The notes under the pieces: model-generated
What the model was told of the DNA's origin: nothing
The model's input: the letters and a program-made list of their open reading frames with translations, nothing else
Databases searched by the model: none
Part shown: positions 5,721 to 11,862 of the stretch, piece after piece
Layout: each line of letters starts with the position of its first letter
How positions within the stretch are numbered: position 1 is the first letter of the stretch
Source: Desulfobacterales bacterium
GTDB taxonomy: Bacteria > Desulfobacterota > Desulfobacteria > Desulfobacterales > Desulfobacteraceae
Direction of reading: 5' to 3'
Length of the DNA stretch: 11,862 nucleotides
Assembly: GCA_022361135.1 (NCBI GenBank)
Contig: JAKSBM010000397.1
Coordinates: 1-11,862, forward strand
Position numbers and translations under genes: made by a program

Positions 5721-8036
5721 TTATAGGAAATCCACTAAAGACAAATTCAATATTTTCGATGTTGTACTGAGGGATGCCTGGTAAGCCGTCTCTATGGACT
5801 GGAGCTTCATGATGGACTCCACAACATCGGCATCTTCTATCATTGATTTTCGTTCCGTCAGGGTCAGCTTGGATTCTACGCTGACCTGTTTGTTTACTTG
5901 GATGCGGTTGCTTTTGACCCCCAGATCGGATATCTCCGAGGTCAAACTATTGTAATGGGTGTCCAGACGGGTCAGGGTTCTTTGGAGCCCATCCACGTCA
6001 TTGCGGCCCAGATATTCCTTGAGGTCGAACAGGGTTTCAAATACCCCCCATGAAACAGCTTCGCTTTTGGCCGGGGCTTCTGAGACATCAACCTTTTTAA
6101 ACCCCAGGGTTTCGGCTGCATTTTCGGTACTGTTACCTCCATTCTGCCACAAAAGATCCAGGCTTTCCAGCCTCCGTCCGGTGTGACCATCTTCCTTGAT
6201 GGTGATCTTACGACTTATATAACTATAGGACACATGGTAGTCAACTCTATTCCCCTTTTCGTCCGAAGCCTCTTCCATGGCATTTTCAACGGCCCGGAGC
6301 ATGGAGTCAATGCTGGTGTAATCTCCGGGGGGGATGATTGCCGTCAACTCGTTGCTGTCCTCACTGGTGGATCCCGGAAGAACTTCCTTAAAGTTGATGG
6401 CATCGTTCACTCCGGCGGAAATACTGAATAAAACCACTTCGTCATCGGAGACATGGGATGTGGCCCCGATGTCATCGGCAGCGGTGTCAAACCCCAAAGC
6501 ATCCGCCGCACCGATGCCTGAATTGGTTCCGGAATTCCAGAGCAATTGCAAATCCGTCAATGTTCCCCCGGCGTCTTCAATGGTGAAGCGCCGGGTTTGG
6601 GAACTATAGCTCACCGAATAGTCCGCCCCGTTGGCAGAAGCGTCTTCCATGGACTTCTCAATGGCCTTGGCCAGCTCTCCCATGTCGGAGTATTCCCCCG
6701 GGGGAATGGCTGCGGAAAGCTGGGTGGAAAGGCCGCCACCATTGTTCTCCCGGAAATCAATGACATTATTGGTGGCGTCAAACCGTTTCAGGGTCACCTG
6801 GGAATCACTGGAAGGGGGATAAAAGCGCATGTCACCGCTGAATCCCAAATCGGTTCCAATGCTGTGGTCATCGGATTCCGCATTGATTTCGAACTTGACG
6901 GCATTGCCGGCAACGGCCTTGGATTCCAGATTAATCCGGATATCCGGCGCCCCGCTTCCGGTCAAATCCAATTCAAGAGTCCTGTCCCCGCCCTGGATCT
7001 CCAAGGGCAATCCATAGCCGGGATCATTCATGACCTTCCAGGTGCCGTTGCCCTTGTAATTCAATTGCAGGGGTGCGGTTCCCGGGGGCTTGGGGGTGTG
7101 TCGGATCAAGGCGGCCTCATTGAGCACATTGACCTCAATGCTGTTGTCCAGAAGCCCATCACCCTCTATCCCGTCCACCCGGGGCGTTTCCCCGGATTTC
7201 CAGAGCATTTCCGTTTCCATGTATCCGTCGAAGGTGCCATCGTTTTTAATGGAGAATTTCCGGGTTTGGGCATCGTAATCCATGTCATACCCCACCCCGT
7301 ATCCATCCTCCTGGGAAGATTTATTCATGGCATTGCGCACCAACAGGGCCAACTCCTCCGGGGAATAGGTGCCATCGGGGATGGTGGTCTTCATCACCCG
7401 CTTGCCATTGGTACCCGTGCCGGGATCCTCGGTGAAGACAACGGTGTTATTGGTGGAGTCCACTTTGATTTCCTGCTCATCCAGGGTCGTACGGCCCACC
7501 AGCCCCACATCCAGGGTGTGGATCTTTCCGGTCTTCACATTAAAGGGGGAATCACTTCCCTGGTAAATCACCCCGGAGGGGTTGGAAGGGTCATCGTAGG
7601 CAAAGGGACGGATATCATTACGGGTGCCGGAAAAGATATAGCTGCCGTTGACCTGGGTATTGGCCAGATCCATGATCTGTTCGATCACCGCTTCCACCTT
7701 TTGCACGGCATCGGCCCGCTCCGAGGCGGACACCGATGCATTCACCCATTGGCTGGACAGGGTTTTCAATTCCAACACCTGGTCCTGGATCCCCTTCATG
7801 GCCGCTTCGGCCCCGTCCAGCCAGGTCTTCCCCATATCCACATTTTTATTGATCTGGGCCAGACTGCCCAGGGCCTGATCCAGATCAATGATCTGGGACA
7901 TGCCAATGGGATCGTCACAGAGGCTGTTGATGCGCTTCTGGGTGGAGACCACCTCGTTGGCATCCTGGAGATTACTGGTCAAGGAACCTAAATTATAGGT
8001 GGCATTCCCGTATAAAGATATTGATGGTACCCGCAT
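5721..8036 (-). CDS. flgL: FlgL hook-filament junction protein (HAP3), enlarged
   Basis: FlgL forms the second ring between hook and filament and is exported by the flagellar secretion system. The ATG is preceded by AAGGAG (8045-8050, 8-base spacing). Residues 1-~145 are the conserved N-terminal flagellin-like domain (SISLYGNATYNLGSLTSNLQ, NSLCDDPIGMSQI, VNGSYIFSGTRNDIRPFAY). Residues ~660-771 are the C-terminal domain (LTLTERKSMIEDADVVESIM, ending LSTTSKILNLSLVDFL). At 771 residues it is more than twice the E. coli length (317). The insert contains three copies of a ~90-100-residue module (residues 195-282, 422-516, 544-646) and a different module at ~321-388 that FlgK also carries. It lies 17 bases after flgK stops and 4 bases before csrA starts. 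The frame is intact throughout. Confidence 0.95.
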   Translation of the reverse strand: MRVPSISLYGNATYNLGSLTSNLQDANEVVSTQKRINSLCDDPIGMSQIIDLDQALGSLAQINKNVDMGKTWLDGAEAAMKGIQDQVLELKTLSSQWVNASVSASERADAVQKVEAVIEQIMDLANTQVNGSYIFSGTRNDIRPFAYDDPSNPSGVIYQGSDSPFNVKTGKIHTLDVGLVGRTTLDEQEIKVDSTNNTVVFTEDPGTGTNGKRVMKTTIPDGTYSPEELALLVRNAMNKSSQEDGYGVGYDMDYDAQTRKFSIKNDGTFDGYMETEMLWKSGETPRVDGIEGDGLLDNSIEVNVLNEAALIRHTPKPPGTAPLQLNYKGNGTWKVMNDPGYGLPLEIQGGDRTLELDLTGSGAPDIRINLESKAVAGNAVKFEINAESDDHSIGTDLGFSGDMRFYPPSSDSQVTLKRFDATNNVIDFRENNGGGLSTQLSAAIPPGEYSDMGELAKAIEKSMEDASANGADYSVSYSSQTRRFTIEDAGGTLTDLQLLWNSGTNSGIGAADALGFDTAADDIGATSHVSDDEVVLFSISAGVNDAINFKEVLPGSTSEDSNELTAIIPPGDYTSIDSMLRAVENAMEEASDEKGNRVDYHVSYSYISRKITIKEDGHTGRRLESLDLLWQNGGNSTENAAETLGFKKVDVSEAPAKSEAVSWGVFETLFDLKEYLGRNDVDGLQRTLTRLDTHYNSLTSEISDLGVKSNRIQVNKQVSVESKLTLTERKSMIEDADVVESIMKLQSIETAYQASLSTTSKILNLSLVDFL
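6099..6407 (-). repeat. Shared junction/cap module, FlgL copy 3
   Basis: FlgL residues ~544-646: NDAINFKE, then IIPPGDYTSIDSMLRAVENA, VDYHVSYSYISRKITI, LDLLWQNGGN and closing ETLGF. The motif order matches copy 2 and the FliD copy; it is slightly longer because of an acidic insert after NFKE. Confidence 0.75.
6489..6773 (-). repeat. Shared junction/cap module, FlgL copy 2
   Basis: FlgL residues ~422-516: TNNVIDFRENNGGG, AAIPPGEYSDMGELAKAIEK, ADYSVSYSSQTRRFTI, LQLLWNSGTN and closing ADALGF. This is the copy closest to the FliD one, sharing ADYSV-x-Y, T(R/Q)xxxI and ALGF. Confidence 0.75.
6873..7076 (-). repeat. NDP/GGD module shared with FlgK, FlgL copy
   Basis: FlgL residues ~321-388 read NGTWKVMNDPGYG, then IQGGD, LDLTGSGAPDIRI and VKFEI. 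FlgK residues ~1013-1080 (8603-8806) have GGKWGIVNDPTGG, PEGGD, VDFNGDGTGDMEV and TRFDL in the same order and at similar spacing. Confidence 0.65.
7191..7454 (-). repeat. Shared junction/cap module, FlgL copy 1
   Basis: FlgL residues ~195-282: TNNTVVFTED, TTIPDGTYSPEELALLVRNA, YDMDYDAQTRKFSI and TEMLWKSG. It is more diverged than copies 2 and 3 and lacks a clear closing LGF. Confidence 0.65.
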
Positions 8037-8053
8037 GGCGTATTCTCCTTGGG

Positions 8054-11000
8054 CTAGCGGATGGAAATCAAAGTGTTCAGCATTTCATCGGTGGTGGACA
8101 ACAATTTAGAAGCCGCTGAATAGGCATGCTGATACTTCATCAGGTTGATCATTTCTTCGTCCAGGGAAACGGCGGAAACCGCATTCCGCTGCTCGGTCAT
8201 CTTATTGACCATGACATCGGCATAGGCCTTGGAGTTTTTAATATTCCGTGCCGTTACCCCCACACTGCCAATCATGGCGGCATAATAATCATCCACACTG
8301 GATTCAATGAGGCTGGAAGAAGGATCCTTTCCCCGGCTGAATTCCCATTGTTTCATGGTGTGTGAGGTATGCTGGGCCTGGGTCATGGCCAGGGCATTCC
8401 GATTGTCCCCCTGGTTGATGGTGCCGGTGAGTCCATTGATTCGCCCCGCCGCAACAAATTTGGTGTCCTGGAGTTTGGTATTCATTCCCATGTTGGCGGC
8501 ACCGTCTCCGGTGAAAAAGGTGTTGATGCCCAGGGCAGCCAGCAGGCCGGAACCTTCGGATTGATCATCCCCAAAGGCAAATCCCATGTCGTCTCCGTCG
8601 TGTTTGAGCAGGTCAAACCGGGTCCAGCCGTCATCGGTAACGGGCTTTTTAAACTTCACCTCCATGTCACCGGTGCCGTCCCCGTTGAAATCCACCATGA
8701 AACCATCGTCGTCGCCGCCCTCGGGTATGATGCGTGCCTCGCCTCCGGTGGGATCATTGACAATGCCCCATTTTCCTCCGGAACGGACAAATTGAACATC
8801 CATTCCCTTGGTGGAAATGGCATTGTAATCCCGGACCTCAATGGTGACATTGTCGTTGCTGAACCCGTTGCTCCCGGAATTTTCCAGGTTTTCCACGGAA
8901 TAATAATCCGAGGTCTGGAAGGTCAGTCGGTTGTCATGGCCCACCTCGGCCCTGACACCGGCAGCCTTGCGGTTGATCTGGTCGGCAAAGGATTCCACGG
9001 TCCAATGCCAGCTGGACATGGTCACCGCAGTCCCGTGGCCTTCGGCATCCTTGGTTTTGGCCAAACCGGCCCCATCGGTTTCAATGGTGAAGGCATCCCC
9101 CTTGAACAGGGTGCCCTGCTGAAAATGGAGGAGCATGCCGTCCACTTCCACATCCACCGGAATATTGGGATCCCGGGCGGGATCATTATGGGGAATCTCA
9201 AAACGGCCCGAACCGGCCGAGGATTTCCATTCCACCACCAGGGGCTCTTCATCCTCCCCGGGTTCGTAGCCAATGCGACCGCCGGACACCACCTTGAATT
9301 GATAGACATCATTGACGCTGTGGGCATTACGAAAAACCTTCATCTGCAACGGATCGGGGTTACCATTGGCATTGGTATTCACGGTGAGGGTATTGCCCTC
9401 CACCAGGCTTCCCTTGGACAGATCAAAGCTCAGGGTCTGGACGCCCCCTTCGGAAATAACAACTTCTCCGTCGGAATTCACCGTTACCAGACCTTTGCTG
9501 GCCGTGCTGTTCCCATCCTGGTCCAACCGTTCCCAAAGGATCTGTCCATCATCGTCATAGAGGCGGGACGTGGTAAAATTCCGGTAATCATTGTGGGATT
9601 CCAAAAGATTATTATCCGGATCATGGGTATTTTCCCCGGTGCCCGTGTCCACCTTGAGCTTGGCATTGGAGGTGGTGCCGTCGGTGAAATTGGTAATTTC
9701 AATGGGATCGTCCGACGACGCCTTCTTAATGATGGATACGGATTTACCATTGCGCACAAAGGTATAATCGGGATCGGTGATGGTGGCGTTCAAAGTATTG
9801 AATATCTGATCGGCCAGGCCCACTTCCGAGGTGGCCGTGGCGCTGGTTCCCACGGTGAAGGTCACGTTCTGTCCATCCACATCAAAGGAAATCACATCAT
9901 TGGCGGCAAAATCTTCAAATCCGCCGTCTCCCCCCAGGGTGATGATGGAGCCACCGGTTTCCGCATGGCCGGTGGAACCAAATAGTCCGGCCGAGTCAAA
10001 GCGATCCGTTTCAATGGCCATTCCCGGCTCCATTAAAACCGTCAGGGTGCCGGTGATCACCGATGCCGTGGGTGAGGTGGCCGTGGTCACGGTATTTTCA
10101 AAAACCATGGACGTACTTCCCCCCACCGTGGCCGTGGTGGTGTCGGGCATGGAAAAACCAATGACATCCCCATGGACCGTATCCGAGGTAAAGGTTTCCA
10201 CATCCCCGAGATCATTGAAGGCAAAACTGGTGTTCCCCGTGCCCGAAGTGGAGGTCCCGGCCAGATTGGTCAAATTGATCACCGCATCGGCTCCGGTGTC
10301 GTCTCCGGCATCCCTGAGGGTGACATTGGCCCCGTTGGTGGTTCGAATCACCACGGAGTTGTCAGACTCATCCCGCTCCACGGTAAAGGGCTTTCCTTCC
10401 AATTGATCTTCGAGGGCATTATAAAAAGTTGTGGACATTTCCTGCTGATCGGTGATGTCCACCACCGTGGTCAAATCCACGGAAATGGCCGTGCTGGTAG
10501 TGGGAACCCCATCCGAGGTCACGGAAAAGGTGACGGTGTCGGATTTGTTGAAATCGGTGAAATTGCTCAGCTTGATCCCGGCATTGTCCACCACCTGGAA
10601 ATTCTGAACCCCGATGGTGGAACCCTGGTCACTGGAAATCTTCAGGCCGCTGGCATAGAGATCACTGTTTTCATTGGCTGAATTCAGGGCCTTGGCAGCT
10701 TCGTCCAGGGCGTCTTCAAACTGGTCCGTGAGGCTTCCCACGGTGGAATCCACCACAAAACTGCGCTTGTGGGTTTTCCCGTCCACCACCAGTTCAAAAC
10801 TCACCGTATCGCCATCCTGTGCATTGGTCACCCCGCCCAGGTTGAATTCCGCCTCCGTATTTGAGGCATGTGCGTTGACACCGGGAATGGTGTTGAGTTC
10901 ACGGGCGATATCGGCCACGGAACGTTTGGCATCGCCACCGGAATCGGCAATGGTAATTTTATGGGTACCGGTGGAACTGCCGTAAATGGTCAGGGTCTGG

Positions 11001-11862
11001 TCCCCTATGATGGTATCCAGGGCTGTGCTGGCCGATCCCGAAGTGGTGGCCCAAACCTCCCCCAGACGTTCTCCATTGGCCTGGGTGACAATCTTTTCTC
11101 CGATCTCGGCCCCATCCACCACGGTAAACCGGTATTGGGACTGGGCGGCCCCCGGGGTGGTTCCCTGGAAATCGGTTAAATCGGCCTGGGAGATCCCCAT
11201 GTCCACCATGATCTTTCGAAATTCAGTGCCGGCCTTGGACCGGTCTTCGGTCCACATGGTAAAGTCCTTGGTATAATCAATGCGATCCCCGAAATTCAAA
11301 CTGGAAAGCCAGCCGCTTTCATCGGTGGGATAGGTGCCGGTGAGGCTTCCTTTATAGTATTCCTGGCCCACGCCCTGGGAATGGATTTTATTGATGTTCC
11401 ACATGATTTCCTGGGACAATTCATTGAGCTGGGCCTTGTACTTGGGAATCACCTCATCCCGGACCACCAACCATCCCCCCAGCTTACCGCCGGAGATATC
11501 ATCGGTGATGTCCACGTCAAAGGAGCCCTGCCAATTGATCTGACCGTCCTTCATGGCCAAGGTATTGTGGTGAACCCCGTTGACCAGTGTGGAGCCGTTG
11601 GCCACATTGATAATAAGGGCCCCATCGCCCTGGGAGATGATGTCCACATTGATCAACTCCGCCAGCTGATCCACAAGCCCGCTCTGCTGATCCCTCAGGT
11701 CATTGGCCGAGGCCACCCCTTCCATGGCGATGATCTGCTGGTTAAGATCGGCCAGCCGGCTGGCAATGGAATTGATTTCCCCCAGGGTGGTTTCCACTTC
11801 CTTGGTAATCTCAAGGCTCACCTGGTCCAAATCACTGTTCAAGCCGGTGAAGCGATCGGCCA
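8054..11862 (-). CDS. flgK: FlgK hook-filament junction protein (HAP1), very large, 5' end outside window
   Basis: FlgK forms the first ring on the hook. The frame is open to the window edge, reading ADRFTGLNSDLDQVSLEITK. The TTG at 11842 is internal, and the conserved N-terminal rod-like domain lies outside. Numbered from that TTG, residues 1-~160 are the conserved FlgK helical region (NSIASRLADLNQQI, DLRDQQSGLVDQLAELINVD, LNELSQEIMWNINKIHSQG). The C-terminus (DDYYAAMIGSVGVTARNIKN to LLSTTDEMLNTLISIR) is the standard flagellar rod/hook C-terminal domain. Between them is an acidic, T/S/G/D-rich insertion of ~950 residues with three copies of one module (345-420, 435-512, 649-721) and an FlgL-like module at ~1013-1080. 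At least 1269 residues are visible, against about 550 in enterobacteria. Cysteines are absent, as is common for exported flagellar parts. flgL follows after 17 bases. Confidence 0.95.
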   Translation of the reverse strand, partial: ADRFTGLNSDLDQVSLEITKEVETTLGEINSIASRLADLNQQIIAMEGVASANDLRDQQSGLVDQLAELINVDIISQGDGALIINVANGSTLVNGVHHNTLAMKDGQINWQGSFDVDITDDISGGKLGGWLVVRDEVIPKYKAQLNELSQEIMWNINKIHSQGVGQEYYKGSLTGTYPTDESGWLSSLNFGDRIDYTKDFTMWTEDRSKAGTEFRKIMVDMGISQADLTDFQGTTPGAAQSQYRFTVVDGAEIGEKIVTQANGERLGEVWATTSGSASTALDTIIGDQTLTIYGSSTGTHKITIADSGGDAKRSVADIARELNTIPGVNAHASNTEAEFNLGGVTNAQDGDTVSFELVVDGKTHKRSFVVDSTVGSLTDQFEDALDEAAKALNSANENSDLYASGLKISSDQGSTIGVQNFQVVDNAGIKLSNFTDFNKSDTVTFSVTSDGVPTTSTAISVDLTTVVDITDQQEMSTTFYNALEDQLEGKPFTVERDESDNSVVIRTTNGANVTLRDAGDDTGADAVINLTNLAGTSTSGTGNTSFAFNDLGDVETFTSDTVHGDVIGFSMPDTTTATVGGSTSMVFENTVTTATSPTASVITGTLTVLMEPGMAIETDRFDSAGLFGSTGHAETGGSIITLGGDGGFEDFAANDVISFDVDGQNVTFTVGTSATATSEVGLADQIFNTLNATITDPDYTFVRNGKSVSIIKKASSDDPIEITNFTDGTTSNAKLKVDTGTGENTHDPDNNLLESHNDYRNFTTSRLYDDDGQILWERLDQDGNSTASKGLVTVNSDGEVVISEGGVQTLSFDLSKGSLVEGNTLTVNTNANGNPDPLQMKVFRNAHSVNDVYQFKVVSGGRIGYEPGEDEEPLVVEWKSSAGSGRFEIPHNDPARDPNIPVDVEVDGMLLHFQQGTLFKGDAFTIETDGAGLAKTKDAEGHGTAVTMSSWHWTVESFADQINRKAAGVRAEVGHDNRLTFQTSDYYSVENLENSGSNGFSNDNVTIEVRDYNAISTKGMDVQFVRSGGKWGIVNDPTGGEARIIPEGGDDDGFMVDFNGDGTGDMEVKFKKPVTDDGWTRFDLLKHDGDDMGFAFGDDQSEGSGLLAALGINTFFTGDGAANMGMNTKLQDTKFVAAGRINGLTGTINQGDNRNALAMTQAQHTSHTMKQWEFSRGKDPSSSLIESSVDDYYAAMIGSVGVTARNIKNSKAYADVMVNKMTEQRNAVSAVSLDEEMINLMKYQHAYSAASKLLSTTDEMLNTLISIR
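8603..8806 (-). repeat. NDP/GGD module shared with FlgL, FlgK copy
   Basis: This encodes FlgK residues ~1013-1080 (numbered from 11842): SGGKWGIVNDPTGG, EGGDDDGFMVDFNGDGTGD and GWTRFDL. It lines up with FlgL residues ~321-388 with few gaps. The G-D-G-T-G-D stretch resembles a calcium-binding loop, but ion binding is not shown. Confidence 0.65.
9680..10810 (-). repeat. Internal module repeats in FlgK
   Basis: Three segments of 73-78 residues share a plan: D-x-[VI]-[ST]-F-x-V at the start, a helix with L-x-D-Q, then a variable strand pair. They are at 10583-10810 (DTVSFELVVDG, SLTDQFEDALDE), 10307-10540 (DTVTFSVTSDG, DITDQQEMSTTFYNALED, NSVVIRTTNGANVTL) and 9680-9898 (DVISFDVDGQ, GLADQIFNTLNA, KSVSIIKKASSDDPIEI). 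A degenerate fourth start, DVIGFSM, lies near 10168. The plan resembles flagellin-IN-type motifs. Confidence 0.6.

Noticed and set aside
6546..7991. A 481-codon open frame on the plus strand opposite flgL
   Set aside because: It is fully antisense to flgL, with the same Gly/His/Ile-rich composition and no family resemblance. Its length reflects codon bias rather than a gene.
8369..9985. A 538-codon open frame on the plus strand opposite flgK
   Set aside because: It lies entirely within well-supported flgK coding sequence. Its product is rich in Gly, His and Ile without recognisable motifs, as expected from the complement of Asp-, Ser- and Thr-rich codons.
11840..11842. TTG as the true start of flgK
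   Set aside because: The frame continues upstream to the window edge with flagellar-like sequence, there is no ribosome site, and the conserved FlgK N-terminal domain would be missing.

Overview
The window is an almost uninterrupted block of late flagellar genes. It holds the filament, the cap, the hook-filament junction, their chaperones and the CsrA-FliW regulatory pair. Gene content, gene order and the very large exported proteins suggest a Deltaproteobacterium (Desulfobacterota), probably a Desulfobacteraceae-like sulphate reducer. This taxonomic call is an inference from family resemblance; there is no marker gene in the window.

Left half, plus strand: the 3' part of a flagellin gene (1-1314, cut by the window edge) ends at a perfect 16-bp hairpin. 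A candidate sigma-28 promoter follows, leading into fliD (1458-3538), fliS (3563-4048), a FliT-like coiled-coil gene (4074-4472) and flaG (4504-4851). The fliD reading frame is broken by a -1 shift near 1853, and the two halves clearly belong to one protein of about 693 residues. Right half, minus strand, convergent: flgK (8054 to beyond 11862, 5' end missing), flgL (5721-8036), csrA (5471-5716) and fliW (5043-5471) are packed with gaps of 17 and 4 bases and then a 1-base overlap, so they are probably one operon. The two blocks meet in a 191-base spacer (4852-5042) holding a symmetrical hairpin that could terminate both transcripts, plus a second, unexplained structured stretch.

Together the proteins form the distal flagellum. 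FlgK and FlgL make the hook-filament junction, flagellin the filament and FliD the cap. FliS and probably the FliT-like protein keep export substrates soluble. FliW and CsrA, by analogy with the well-studied Bacillus circuit, would couple flagellin translation to flagellin export.

The most notable feature is the architecture of the exported parts. FliD, FlgL and FlgK are much longer than textbook homologues, and the extra length is built from recurring modules. One module of about 90-100 residues occurs once in FliD and three times in FlgL. A second module is shared by FlgL and FlgK. A third is repeated about three times inside FlgK. The flagellin variable region is instead built on a six-residue repeat that looks like a beta-solenoid. 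I see no mobile element, CRISPR array, tRNA or rRNA. The two long antisense open frames opposite flgL and flgK are judged to be shadows.
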